Source: Apostichopus japonicus
Taxonomy: Eukaryota > Echinodermata > Holothuroidea > Aspidochirotida > Stichopodidae
DNA: 64,000 nt
Direction: 5' to 3'
NCBI RefSeq assembly: GCF_037975245.1
Contig: NC_092580.1
Coordinates: 35,187,001-35,251,000, forward strand
The translations under genes were made by a program, and so were the position numbers. Positions 35,401-50,400 of the stretch are shown one piece after another. The notes beneath the pieces were generated by a model, which did no database searches, was not told where the DNA came from, and saw nothing but the letters and a program-made list of their open reading frames with translations. The stretch's first letter is position 1. The number at the start of each line of letters is the position of its first letter.

Positions 35401-38400
35401 CCATTCAGTTTTGCATTGTTGATACCTACTTTTTTTCTAGTTCTGTTTCTCTTTCTTTGTAGGCTGGAGATTTAGCTAATTTGAGGGCTGAGTTAGATGA
35501 AGAGAAAAGTAAAAAAGCATCTTTTCAGGAAACCCTACAACAGACTCAGGTTGGTTTATAATGTTTACACTCATTATCAAGTATCCTCTTGAAGAACATA
35601 ATAGTAGACTCTTTGAAGACGTCATAACTGATTCCAATATGAACATGTTTACTGTTTTTTTTAAGGTGTCCATATTTGCAGAGGTTAAGAACCTTAGCTT
35701 GCCTTCAGGATTTAGCTTGTTCAATATCCATGCCTTTCATACCCATACTATGAAATTACTTTCATAAATGTATCAAATAAGGATAAAAGATATGAACTGA
35801 GGAAATAAAAAACTTAGTAATCAATAGATCTTGCAACACAAGTACAAGGTGTCCCAAAAAGTATGCATTTAGTTCTCAATTGTTTAGATTGTGATTTGAA
35901 CGAGAATTGTACCATCTGCAAAATCACTTTTGTAGATCAAAACCAAACCACAAAGATTTTATTTGGAGGGATATAACAGATATGTTTCTCAAAGAGCATT
36001 ACTCTATTTCATCTTAACTATTCAATGAAAAACAGTATTCTTAATCAACTATTTTGTGTTTTCACAGCTTGAACTTAGAGACCGTGACTCACAAGTGAAA
36101 GCTTTGGAATCTCAACTGTTAGCAAGGTAAAGTTCATTTCTAAATAAGAAGGGGGGTTAGATGATATCATCATAGCCATAAATAGGAAGAGGTGATTGAT
36201 GATATCATCATAGTCCTAAAAAGGAAGAGGAGATTAATGATATCATCATAGTCCTAAATAGGAAGAGGAGATTAATGATATCATCATAGTCCTAAATAGG
36301 AAGGGGAGAGTGATGATATCATCATAGTCATGAATAAGAGAGGAGAGTCATGTTATCATCATAGTCATAAATAGGAAGGGGAGAGTGATGATATCATCAT
36401 AGTCATGAATAAGAGAGGAGAGTCATGATATCATCATAGTCATAAATAGGAAGGGGAGAGTGATGATATCATCATAGTCCTAAATAGGAAAAGGGGAATG
36501 GTGATATCAACATAGTCCTAAATAGGAAGAGGAGAATGAAGATATCATCATAGTCATAAATAAGAGAGGAGAGTCATGTTATCATCATAGTCCTAAATAG
36601 GAAGAGGGTATTGATGATATCATCATAGTCCTAAAAAGGAAGAGGAAAGTGATGATATCATCATAGTCAAAAATAGGTAGAGGAGATTGATGATATCATC
36701 ATAGTCTTAAATAGGAAGGGGAGATTGATGTGATGATATCATCATAGTCCTAAATAGTTAGAGGAGATTGATGATATCATCATAGTCATAAATAGGTAAA
36801 GGAGATTGATGATATCATCATAGTCCTAAATAGGAAGGGGAGAGTGATGATATCATCATAGTCATGAATAAGAGAGGAGAGTCATGTTATCATCATAGTC
36901 ATAAATAGGAAGGGGAGAGTGATGATATCATCATAGTCATGAATAAGAGAGGAGAGTCATGATATCATCATAGTCATAAATAGGAAGGGGAGAGTGATGA
37001 TATCATCATAGTCCTAAATAGGAAAAGGGGAATGGTGATATCAACATAGTCCTAAATAGGAAGAGGAGAATGAAGATATCATCATAGTCATAAATAAGAG
37101 AGGAGAGTCATGTTATCATCATAGTCCTAAATAGGAAGAGGGTATTGATGATATCATCATAGTCCTAAAAAGGAAGAGGAAAGTGATGATATCATCATAG
37201 TCAAAAATAGGTAGAGGAGATTGATGATATCATCATAGTCTTAAATAGGAAGGGGAGATTGATGTGATGATATCATCATAGTCCTAAAAAGGAAGAGGAG
37301 ATTAATGATATCATCATAGTCCTAAATAGGAAGGGGAGAGTGATGATATCATCATAGTCATGAATAAGAGAGGAGAGTCATGTTATCATCATAGTCATAA
37401 ATAGGAAGGGGAGAGTGATGATATCATCATAGTCATGAATAAGAGAGGAGAGTCATGATATCATCATAGTCATAAATAGGAAGGGGAGAGTGATGATATC
37501 ATCATAGTCCTAAATAGGAAAAGGGGAATGGTGATATCAACATAGTCCTAAATAGGAAGAGGAGAATGAAGATATCATCATAGTCATAAATAAGAGAGGA
37601 GAGTCATGTTATCATCATAGTCCTAAATAGGAAGAGGGTATTGATGATATCATCATAGTCCTAAAAAGGAAGAGGAAAGTGATGATATCATCATAGTCAA
37701 AAATAGGTAGAGGAGATTGATGATATCATCATAGTCTTAAATAGGAAGGGGAGATTGATGTGATGATATCATCATAGTCCTAAATAGTTAGAGGAGATTG
37801 ATGATATCATCATAGTCATAAATAGGTAAAGGAGATTGATGATATCATCATAGTCTTAAAAAGGAAGAGGAGATTGATGATATCATCATAGGCCTAAATA
37901 GGAAGGGTAGAATGATGATATCATCATAGTCCTAAATAGTAAGAGGAGACTGATGATATCATCATAGTCCTAAAAAGGAAGAGGAGAGTGATGATATCAT
38001 CATAGTCCTAAATAGGAAGAGGAGATTGATGATATCATCATAGTCATAAATAGGTAGAGGAGATTGATGATATCATGATAGTCCTAAATAGGAAGAGGAG
38101 ATTGATGATATCATCATAGTCCTAAAAAGGAAGAGGAGAGTGATGATATCATCATAGTCCTAAATATCAAGAGGAGATTAATGATATCATCATAGTCCTA
38201 AATAGGAAGAGGGTATTGATGATATCATCATAGTCCTAAATAGGTAGAGGAGATTGATGATATCATCATAGTCCTAAATAGGAAGAGGAGATTGATGATA
38301 TCATCATAGTCCTAAATAGAAAGAGGGTATTGATGATATCATCATAGTCAAAAATAGAGGAGATTGATGATATCATCATAGTCCTAAATAGGAAGGGGAG

Positions 38401-41400
38401 ATTAATGATATCATCATAGTCTTAAATAGGAAGAGGAGATTGATGATATCATCATAGTCATAAATAGGTAGAGGAGATTGATGATATCATCATAGTCCTA
38501 AATAGGAAGAGGAGATTGATGATATAGTCTCTAATAGGAAGAGGAGATTGATGATATCATCATAGTCATAAATAGGAAGGGGAGATTGATGATATCATCA
38601 TAGTCATAAATAGGTAGAGGAGGTTGATGATATCATCATAGTCTTAAATAGGAAGAGGAGATTGATGATATCATCATAGTCATTAATAAAAGGGGAGAGT
38701 GATGATATCATCATAGTCCTAAAAAGGAAGAGGAGATTGATGATATCATCATAGTCCTAAATAGGAAGAGGGTATTGATGATATCATCATAGTCAAAAAT
38801 AGGTAGAGGAGATTGATGATATCATCATAGTCCTAAATAGGAAGGGGAGATTAATGATATCATCATAGTCCTAAATAGGAAGAGGAGATTGATGATATAG
38901 TCTCTAATAGGAAGAGGAGATTGATGATATCATCATAGTCTTAAATAGGAAGGGGAGATTGATGATATCATCATAGTCATAAATAGGTAGAGGAGGTTGA
39001 TGATATCATCATAGTCTTAAATAGGAAGAGGAGATTGATGATATCATCATAGTCATTAATAAAAGGGGAGAGTGATGATATCATCATAGTCCTAAAAAGG
39101 AAGAGGAGATTGATGATATCATCATAGTCCTAAATAGGAAGAGGGTATTGATGATATCATCATAGTCAAAAATAGGTAGAGGAGATTGATGATATCATCA
39201 TAGTCCTAAATAGGAAGGGGAGATTAATGATATCATCATAGTCCTAAATAGGAAGAGGAGATTGATGATATAGTCTCTAATAGGTAGAGGAGATTGATGA
39301 TATCATCATAGTCATAAATAGGAAGGGGAGATTGATGATATCATCATAGTCATAAATAGGTAGAGGAGATTGATGATATCATCATAGTCTTAAATAGGAA
39401 GAGGAGATTGATGATATCATCATAGTCATTAATAAGAGGGGAGAGTGATGATATCATCATAGTCATAAATAGGACGGTGAGATTAATAATAACAATGTGA
39501 TCTTGAGGTGACTGTGATTTTGAAGCGAACATTAGTCAAAAGCATCCACACTTTGAAGTCTGCAAATGTTCAAAGCAAACTTAAGATGTATATCACTACT
39601 GTTACGATGACTTTGGTGTGAAAGGTCATGTAAGGAAAAGAAAGTCTAAAGTTATATGTATATTTAGAGGTGTTAGCTTTCCAATCACTCCTGTTTTAAC
39701 TACATGATTTGTAGATGTGGCGTTTTGATTTACTTTGGTAAAGTACTTCTGCTGTTTACCTACCCTTTGTGAGTGACAGAGTGAGGTTGACAGAGGTCAA
39801 AGTTATTGGCAGAGGACCTACTATTAAATATCCATGGTCTATTGAAACTCATGTGAATGTAGTTTCTTTCATTCCCATGCATTTGGTAGAAATATTTAAG
39901 CTACTGGTGTTTGGTTCCATCATTTGCATCTAAAGTTGCTCTTTTCTCTTTGTTTAAAGACCTGATGGTGACGATGTGGTGGTTCTTAAGAAAGAGCTAG
40001 TGACTATTCAAACCCTGATGGATGAGGTGACTCTTGCAAGTGAATCAGAGAAGCAGATTTTACAAGATAACTACAATACAGAAATAGCAAACTCCAGTCA
40101 ACTACAGCAACAAATTAAGGAGTAAGATTTCCTTGCTTTAATAATAATACAGTATATACAGTCTTTTAATACAGTCTTTTAAAGCAGTAACTCTCTATGA
40201 AAACAAAACACTGCAGTCTCTGTGTACCACTCAGGACACTGCAGTCTCTGTTTGCCACTCAGGACACTGCAGTCTCTGTTTGCCACTCAGGACACTGCAG
40301 TCTCTGTATGCCATGCTGGACACTGCAGTCTCTGAATGCAACTCAATACACTGCAGTCTCTGTATGCCACTAAATACACTGCAGTCTCTGAATGCCACTC
40401 AATACACTGCAGTCTCTGAATGCCACTCAAGACACTGCAGTCTCTGTATGCCATGCTGGACACTGCAGTCTCTGTTTGCCACTCAGGACACTGCAGTCTC
40501 TGTATGCCATGCTGGACACTGCAGTTTCTGAATGCAACTCAATACACTGCAGTCTCTGTATGCCACTCAATACACTGCAGTCTCTGTATGCCACTCAGGA
40601 CACTGCAGTCTCTGAATGCCACTCAAGACACTGCAGTCTCTGAATGCCGCTCAATACACTGCAGTCTCTGAATGCCACTCAAGACACTGCAGTCTCTGAA
40701 TGCAACTCAGGACACTGCAGACTCTGTTTGCCACTCAATACACTGCAGTCTCTGTATGCCATGCTGGACACTACAGTCTCTGTATGCCATGCTGGACACT
40801 GCAGTCTCTGTGTGCCACTCAAGACACTGCAGTCTCTGTATGCTACTCAGGACACTGCAGTCTCTGAATGCCACTCAAGACACTGCAGTCTCTGTATGCC
40901 ACTCAGGACACTGTAGTCTCTGAATGCCACTCAATACACTGCAGTCTCTGAATGCCACTCAGTACACTGCAGTCTCTGAGTGCCACTCAAGACACTGCAG
41001 TCTCTGAATGCCACTCAAGACACTGCAGTCTCTGTATGCCATTAGGACACTGCAGTCTCTGAATGCCACTCAAGACACTGCAGTCTCTGTATGCCACTCA
41101 GGACACTGTAGTCTCTGAATGCCACTCAATACACTGCAGTCTCTGAATGCCACTCAATACACTGCAGTCTCTGAATGCCACTCAAGACACTGCAGTCTCT
41201 GAATGCCACTCAATACACTGCAGTCTCTGAATGCCACTCAATACACTGCAGTCTCTGTTTGCCAATCAAGACACTGCAGTCTCTGTATGCCATGCTGGAC
41301 ACTGCAGACTCTGTTTGCCACTCAATACACTGCAGTCTCTGTATGCCATGCTGGACACTACAGTCTCTGTATGCCATGCTGGACACTGCAGTCTCGGTGT

Positions 41401-44400
41401 GCCACTCAAGACACTGCAGTCTCTGTATGCCACTCAGGACACTGCAGTCTCTGAATGCCACTCAAGACACTGCAGTCTCTGTATGCCACTCAGGACACTG
41501 CAGTCTTTGAATGCCACTCAAGACACTGCAGTCTCTGTATGCCACTCAGGACACTGTAGTCTCTGAATGCCACTCAATACACTGCAGTCTCTGAATGCCA
41601 CTCAAGACACTGCAGTCTCTGAATGCCACTCAATACACTGCAGTCTCTGTATGCCACTCAGGACACTGCAGTCTCTGTTTGCCACTCAAGACACTGCAGT
41701 CTCTGTATGCCACTCAGGACACTGTAGTCTCTGAATGCCACTCAATACACTGCAGTCTATGTTAGCCACTCAGGACACTGCAGTCTCTGAATGCCACTCA
41801 ATACACTGCAGTCTCTGAATGCCACTCAATACACTGCAGTCTCTGTTTGCCACTCAAGACACTGCAGTCTCTGTATGCCATGCTGGACACTGCAGTCTCT
41901 GTTTGCCACTCAGGACACTGCAGTCTCTGTTTGCCACTCAGGACACTGCAGTCTCTGTACGCCACTCAGGACACTACAGTCTCTGTATGCCACTCACTAC
42001 ACTGCAGTCTCTGAATGCTACTCAAGACACTGCAGTCTCTGTATGCCACTCAAGACACTGCAGTCTCTGTGTGCAACTCAGGACACTGCAGTCTCTGAAT
42101 GCCACTCAATACACTGCAGTCTCTGTATGCCACTCAGGACACTGCAGTCTCTGCATGCCACTCAGGGCAATGCAGTCTCTGTGTGCCACTCAAGACACTG
42201 CAGTCTCTGTTTGCCACTCAAGACACTGCAGTTTCTGTATGCCACTCTGGAAACTGCAGTCTCTGTGTGCCACTCAATACACTGCAGTCTCTGTATGCCA
42301 CTCAGGACACTGCAGCCTCTGTATGCCACTCAGGACACTGCAGTCTCTGAATGCCACTCAGGACACTGCAGTCTCTGTATGCCATGCTTGACACTGCAGT
42401 CTCTGTATGCCACTCAAGACACTGCAGTTTCTGTATGCCACTCAGGACACTGCAGTCTCTGTATGCCATGCTGGACACTGCAGTCTCTGTTTGCCACTCA
42501 GGACACTGCAGCCTCTGTATGCCACTCAGGACACTGCAGTCTCTGAATGCCACTCAGGACACTGCAGTCTCTGTATGCCATGCTTGACACTGCAGTCTCT
42601 GTATGCCACTCAAGACACTGCAGTTTCTGTATGCCACTCAGGACACTGCAGTCTCTGGTTGCCATGCTGGACACTGCAGTCTCTGTATGCCATACTGGAC
42701 ACTACAGGCTCTGTATGTCACTCAGGACACTGCAGTTTCTGTGTGCCACTCAGGACACTGCAGTCTCTGTATGCCATGCTGGACACTGCAGTCTCTGTTT
42801 GCCACTCAGGACACTGCAGCCTCTGTGTGCCACTCAGGACACTGCAGTCTCTGTGTGCCACTCAGGACACTGCAGTCTCTGTATGTCATGCTGGACACTG
42901 CAGTCTCTGTATGCCATGCTGGACACTGCAGTCTCTGTTTGCCACTCGGGACACTGCAGTCTCTGTATGTCATGCTGGACACTGCAGTCTCTGTATGCCA
43001 TGCTGGACACTGCAGGCTCTGTATAATGTTCAGAGTACTGAAGTCTCTCTGCCACTCAGAACTTTGACATCATGTTTGCCCCTCAGAACATTTCTCCTGC
43101 TGTTTGAACATTAAAGCACTACCTTTTAGTGAATGACACTAGAACATTGCACTGTGTCCGTATGCCACTACTTAATGTTGCAACTTTCTTTATTTACAGT
43201 CAACAGTCAGCATTTAATGAGTTACAAGAAAAGTATGAACGGTCACCCAAACCAGAGGAAATTACAAGGTTAGTCGGTTACATTGATTGTCTACCATTTG
43301 TCTGCCTGCTCACCAGAACCAAACTGTGGTCTGGTGATCAGCTGGATTTTGCTTTACAAATTTGTGTTGAGCAAATTCTTCATTATTAGTATTCCAGGTT
43401 TTCTTCACTGTTGCATTATTGCTGGTGAAGAGTTCATGTAGAAATGAGACTTACTTCATTCCTCTGTTACCTGTCTCCTATACATATGCACTCCAATCTA
43501 CAATATAACATTCTTGCACTGCACTCCTAACAGCAGACTCTTCGTTGTTTATACATCGCGCTATCCAGCTCCAACGCAAAGAATGTTCGCATGTAGGCTA
43601 CTCTAATGTTTACAATCAGACAGTTCTCCGAAGCCTAAGCTTCTCGGTACTACATTCTGCTCTGACATCGATTCCGCCAAGTTTCATCTTTCCGTGTTCC
43701 AAATACTTTTCAAGTTTCCTTTACTGTAAATTTGAGCCGTGAATTTTATTTCAGCGATTTCGAAGAACAGTTTATGAACTGTGGTTTGAGTGTGAGAGTG
43801 TATTATGTGCAACGCTATACGTATACCAACTGGACATGGTACAGTAGGCTATATACGTTCGCGATATGTACGTTATATATAATAGGCAATCACATGTGCG
43901 TGTACACGTGAGAGTGTATTTGCTGCGGAAATGGAAGTGCTAACTTCAAGTCGCCTGTTTTGCCTATTTGTCTGCACTGCGTCAATCACCATATTGATGC
44001 GTTCCAACAAACGGTACTTTTGGTTCGAAACTGGTGAATTTGAAAACCAGATCTACAAGAAGGAAACGTCGAATGGCGACAATTTTTACATGGTTAGAAA
44101 GAGAAAAATAATAAGTACAAGGACAATGTATCAAAATCTTCCACCAGACAATTCCTTTAATGGGAAATTGTCAAAAAAACAGCTTGTAAACATGATATAT
44201 CAACAACCACAAGCATTATATTAAAGGAATTGTCTGGTGGAAGATTTTGATACATTGTCTTTGTAGTTATTATTTTTCTCTTTCTAACCATGTAAAAATT
44301 GTCCCCATTCGACGTTTTCTTCTTGTAGAAATCTGGTTTTCAAATTCACCAGTTTCTCACCAAAAGTACCGTTTGTTCGAACGCTTCAATATGGTGATTG

Positions 44401-47400
44401 ACGTAGTGGTTGCAGATAGGCAAAACAGGCGACTTGAAGTTAGCACTCCCAATTCCGCAGCAAATAAACTCACGTGTAATCACATTGGATTGCCTCATAT
44501 ATATAACGTACGTACTCGCGAACGTATATACTACGATGCTCAGTTGGTGTACTTGTATAGCGTTACACATAGCACACTCACACTCAAACCACAGTTCATT
44601 AACTGTTCTTCGAAATCGCTGAAATAAAATTCACGGATCAAATTAACAGTACAAGGAAACTTGTGAAGTATTCGTTAAACCGAAAGATGAAACTTGGCGG
44701 AATCGATGTCATCGCAGAACTGTCCGATTGTAAACGTTAGAGTAGGCTATACACGCGAACATTCTTCGCGCTGGAGCTGGATACCGCGATGTGTAAACAA
44801 CGAAGAGCCTGCTGTTAAAACTTATCTTGTGTTTCACAAAGACCACGAAACCACCGATCTACTACAAATATGGCAGCTTAAGGAGTTTTTTAAATCATAC
44901 CTAATTTATAAGAAATTTCACCGGAAATTATTGAAGAAATTGATCGAATCGTTGTCAGAGCAGAATGTAGCACTGAGAAGCTTAGGCTTCGCAGAACTGT
45001 CCGATTGTCAACGTTTGAGTATAGCCTACATGCGAACATTTTTCGCGTTGGAGCTGGATAGCGCGATGTATAGCCTGAACAACTCAGAGTCTGCTGTTAA
45101 AATTTACCTTGTGTTACACAAAGACCACGGAACCACCGATCAAGTACATGGCGGCTTAAGGAGTTTTTGAAAACATATCTAATTTTAAAGAAATTTCACC
45201 GGAAATTAAGGAAGAAATTTATCTGTATACAAACGCTGTTTTTGTTGTGATTGCCGTATAGGTACTGTGCGGAGGGTGGGTTATGACGCAATCTGCTATG
45301 GCAGAGCTGACGTCACGTATTGTACTGTTCAAATCATATTTGAAATGTCTATCCTTAACGATTAAAAAATCGTTTCTCTGTCAAACGCAACATTAGCGTT
45401 CTCATACTTTGACAACATGTTTGGAAAATTATTTACTATTTTTTAAGCTAACTTCTATGGGCCACCAGACAATCCTTTTAATGAACTTGGATAATACAAT
45501 GAAGTATATAGATACAGTACATGCATATGAGATCATTAAATTTGACCTCATTAATATTCATACATGCATCTATTTTTAGACTATGTCACTAAATAAACTT
45601 TGTTAACATGATAACCTATTCTAGTGCCTTCCCTTATATGTTGCTGCATTCATGAATATTAACATGTATGGCATACCACACTCTGAATATGTTTGGGCAT
45701 CGGAACCACTAAACGTTTTTGTTTTTGGGTTGACCTCCCAGGCATTAGCTTGTGGCTACATTAGGGTCTGTAAGGACAATCCAGCTGTGTAATGCATATG
45801 TTGACACATAAGTGGGCTATGTATACTAGTTGCATTCTTCTTTGTCGTATGCTAGTTCATTAGTTCCTGCTAGAAGGACTCAGGCCCATTGTTGCTATAG
45901 TGGTTTTATTTTGCTAGTACAGTTCTGTTATGTGTGTTGGTTATGTTTGTTACTTATGTGCCTTCGTTTTGTTCAGTTTTACTAGTTTTTGTTTTTGTTT
46001 TCTTACGTTAGTTACATATGTTAGTTCTTCAGTTGGTGTACTTGATCACATCAGTTTTGGTGTAGATAAGTTGCATACAGTAGCTAGTTATATGGCTGCT
46101 TTTTTATTTTATGCTAGGCCTTACTCTCTATAGTGACCCCTTGTTATTATTAATTCACAATTCTCAGATGTCAACTAAAGAAGGGAGTATACCCAAATGT
46201 GTGACATGTTTGGTTTCTAGGAAGGACCAGCTCTGGTAAGAACAGACTTTTATCCAAAGTACCTACCAACTCCTTCACAGCCTAGGAATCCTAACATCAC
46301 TGCTGAACCCTCAGGCCCTGGTAAACAACCTACCAACTCCTTCACAGCCTAGGAATTCAGACACCACTACTGAAACCTCAGACCCTGGAAATGAACAACC
46401 GAATCCTTCACAGCCTAGGAATCCTAACATCGCTGCTGAACCCTCAGGCCCTGGTAAACCACCTACTGACTCCTTCACAGCCTAGGAATCCTAACATCAC
46501 TGCTGAACCCCCAGGCCCTGGAAACGACCTACCAACTCCTTCACAGCCTAGGAATCCTCACATCACTGCTGAGCCCTCAGGCCCTGGAAACGACCTACTG
46601 ACTCCTTCACAGCCTAGGAATCCTAACACCACTGCTTAACCCTCAGGCCCTGGTAAACCACCTACTGACTCCTTCACAGCCTAGGAGTCCTAACATCACT
46701 GCTGAACCCTCAGGCCCTGGTAATCCACCTACTGACTCCTTCACAGTTTTGGAATCCTAACATCACTGCTGAACCCTCAGGCCCTGGAAACGACCTACCG
46801 ACTCCTTCACAGCCTAGGAATTCTAACATCACTGCTGAACCCTCAGGCCCTGGAAATGACCAACCGACTCCTTCACAGCCTAGGAATCCTAACACCATTG
46901 CTGAACCCTCAGGCCCTGGTAAACGACCTACTGACTCCTTCACAGCCTAGGAATCCTAACACCATTGCTGAACCCTCAGGCCCTGGTAAACGACCTACTG
47001 GCTCCTTCACAGCCTAGGAATCCTAACACCATTGCTGAACCCTCAGGCCCTGGAAACAACCTACCAACTCCTTCACAGCCTAGGAATCCTAACACCATTG
47101 CTGAACCCTCAGGCCCTGGAAACAACCTACCAACTCCTTCACAGCCTAGGAATCCTAACATCACTGCTGAACCCTCAGGCCCTGGTAAACTACCTACTGA
47201 CTCCTTCACAGCCTAGGAATCCTAACACCATTGCTGAACCCTCAGGCCCTGGAAACCACCTAGGAATCCTAACATCACTGGTAAAAAAGCAACCAGGTTT
47301 GATACCAGTTTGGCTCCAGGACCCACATCAGTTCTGAGTTCAGAGAGTGATTGACTGTTGATTCAACTATAGGGGAACTTTCAGCCTTTAGTAAAGCAGC

Positions 47401-50400
47401 TTGCTCCAGCACCAGCTCACAAACAACAATTCAGTAGAAGTTCAAGAAGGTCTTCAAGCCACACAAGGTATCTTGTCGGGGAAGTTTCAGGAAGACAGTG
47501 GAAAGAACAGATAAAGAGACTCAGAATCAGAAATCCAGGCATTAGTATCTGGGCATTATATTAGGGTGTGGTAGTCAGAACAATGGGAGGGTAGGGACAA
47601 CTATTCCAGTCATACTTTTTCCTGAAACCATAATGAAAGAAGACCTGGAGACCAACTCTCAATCTGAATACTTGCTTTATAATTTCATCCCTTGAACAGG
47701 GTCATTGGGCCTCAATGGTTGACCTGAAGGACTAATAGTTTCCCACTATCAAGACCACCATGAACCTCCTCTCCTTCAGGTACAGAGAAACATTTCTAAT
47801 TCGTTGCCCTTAGTATTAATCTTTCAACCTTTCCAAGAGTGTTTACCAGGATAGCTGGGGCAGTGGTCACAGACCTTAGATTGAGGGGAGTTGAAATTGT
47901 TTATCTTCACATACCTGGATGGTTGGCTTATCCTGGGAATGCCCAGCCAAGATGTTGTAAACAATACACTGCCAATCATAGACCTACTGCAACAGTTTGC
48001 ATGGCTTATCAACAGACACTTCTCTGTCAGGTTGGGGAGGTCTGGGAGATGCTAACAGTAGCCAGGAAGTGGAAGATGATGCTTCCAATCAACATATTAT
48101 CTAAGGCTCAAGGCAGTAGTGAAAGCCTGTCACACTTGAAGGATAAAGTGAAACACCACTTGGTGACAGTCATCTCAGACAACACCACATTTGCATCCTA
48201 CATGAAAAGGCAGACAGGAACCAAGTCCTCAATGCAAGTTGACATGGGACCTTCTTCACTGGTGTCAATTAAACCAGATCACAATACCAGCTTCTCATAT
48301 AACAGGTGAGTACAACTTGATTGCAGACACTATGTGCAGGGATGCTCCAAGCCAACTGGTGGGTCACAATTGCACCAATGTTCAACAAATGTGGCGGACA
48401 ATACTTTAACCTGTTTGCCTGTGCAGTCAATGCCAAATTTTTGTTCAGAGGCATGGTAAATAACAGACTGGTCAAGCAGAAACACCCACATACTTCTTTA
48501 GAAGCTCTCACCTACAAGACTTCTCTTTTTGGTGGCCTTATCAGGTGAAGAGGCTGTCGCTTTGCTCTGCTCTTTTGGTTGTCTAAGCACACATCTTCGT
48601 CAGATGAAAAGACAAGCAATGGTGCTGGGCCAGCACAGTACTCTGTGCTGACAAAGTTTTGAAAATGAACAAAGTTCTTTACACTTCCAGGAGCCCAGTC
48701 TCCTGATGGCTGGATAGCTAGATTAGTCCTCATTATTCTAACAGAGCAACAGTTATAGTGCAGGATGTAAGAGGTCAATCAACATCTAAAGCACTCTTTC
48801 AAGGGTCCTCTTAGACAAAAATGTTTATGGAGGCCTCCTGGAGGACTCTGTGGACATTATTCACATCAGATGCATGATTTAGGATGCCCAGTGTTAAAAG
48901 TTCCTTCATGCAACCCACCTGCAGTGCCTCACTGCAGTAACAGTGTCACTTTAGTCTTTGTATAGGAGACAGCAACAGAGGAATGAAATAAATCCAAAAC
49001 GTACTGGTTTGGATATAAGAATGATGATACTAACCTGTCTATCCCACCTACATGCATGGGACCTTTACACCACAAGTACAATTACACTCCAGGACTCGGT
49101 ACCGGATGGCTGGCTGCTGACTCTCCACTGGCAAGGAGCCATCCTTCATCCTACACTGACCAAAGCCAATCAAGAGAGAACCACTATCTTGCACATTCAC
49201 CAGTTGCACATTGTAATGATGGTCGGTTCTCTATTCTCTTGCTACTCTTGCAGGTACAAGATGATCAATTTCTACTGCAAACGGTTTATTGATTTTAGCA
49301 CCATCTCACATAGTTCATCTTGTATACCTTTTGTTTCATGTTGCATATGTCTACACGTTCACATCTGTTTCACTCACAGGGTTTCCTCTTGATAGTCCAA
49401 ATGTCGCTTGAAATTTTGCTCTAGTGTTCCATTTTCCATCCCTCCCTTCCCATCCCAGGGCGCTAAGTGCCTTCAGGAATGGATAGATTCTGCAGAAAGA
49501 GGGTAGTTAACTTATAGGGTCATTTGGGCCCTGCTGCAAGAATATTAAGAGTATGTAGACATGGTAGTAGATTAGAGACAGGTAAGTATTCTTAAATACC
49601 CCAGACCAGTCAATTTCAAGGGTTTCTTAAACAAGACCAAAAGTGTTGTCATAGAATAAAATCCTCAACGTAATATTAAATATGTAACAGGCTGTTTCTT
49701 CAGTTATGATATTCTTCTTATGGTAAGTTAGCATGCTAGAGACTTTTGGGACCATTAACATATCTGTTTCAGTAACATATAACTTTGGTTGGTTTCCATA
49801 ACCTGTATAAAGTTGTGCCTGCTTGCATGAGTAAAGTAGTATTTGTGGGTGGGTGATGCTCAGTTCGTGAACACAATATAGTTATAAATTGAAACAATAT
49901 TGGGCATAAGAAGCCGACTATTATTAGAATAGCATTTGTAATGAATTGTTACATGTATGTTCTGTTTGGATTTAGTTTCACTTGAGACTAATGGGCCATT
50001 ATATGTGAGTACTGACAGATGGTATCCAACTGACTTCTAGATTCAAATGCAGTGAAATGACACTGTAAACACTAACAATGAATGCAGCCTATGTGGCTCA
50101 GTTTGAAAGCTAGTCATATTACTGTTGAAGATTACAAGAGTAAAAGTGCCTTACACTGCAAACAGTAACAGTGTTACAGATGTGTCAGATGAATGCAGCC
50201 CATAGATGTGGCTCAGTTTGTGATAATGATTACAGATACCACTGGGGACTACAGATGCTGCATACACAACATCAAATGCAAGATTATTGATGTGTTCTGT
50301 TAATGTAAAAATATACAACTCTTGGGGTAAAAAGAAAACACATTGAAACTTTTACCTAACTAGAAATCCATGTTTGCAACATTTGATAAAATAGTTATTT

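Noticed and set aside
40280-43114. Cys/His-rich open frames that look like zinc-binding repeats
   Set aside because: The 28-bp unit is not a multiple of three, so all three frames give the same peptide in turn; this is an intronic tandem repeat.
43931-44627. Open frames of 97 and 126 codons
   Set aside because: They lie in opposite arms and the loop of the fold-back element; neither resembles a transposase or other known protein.
48958-49392. 144-codon frame downstream of the DIRS-like remnant, considered as a tyrosine recombinase
   Set aside because: None of the R-H-R-Y recombinase residues could be placed with confidence.
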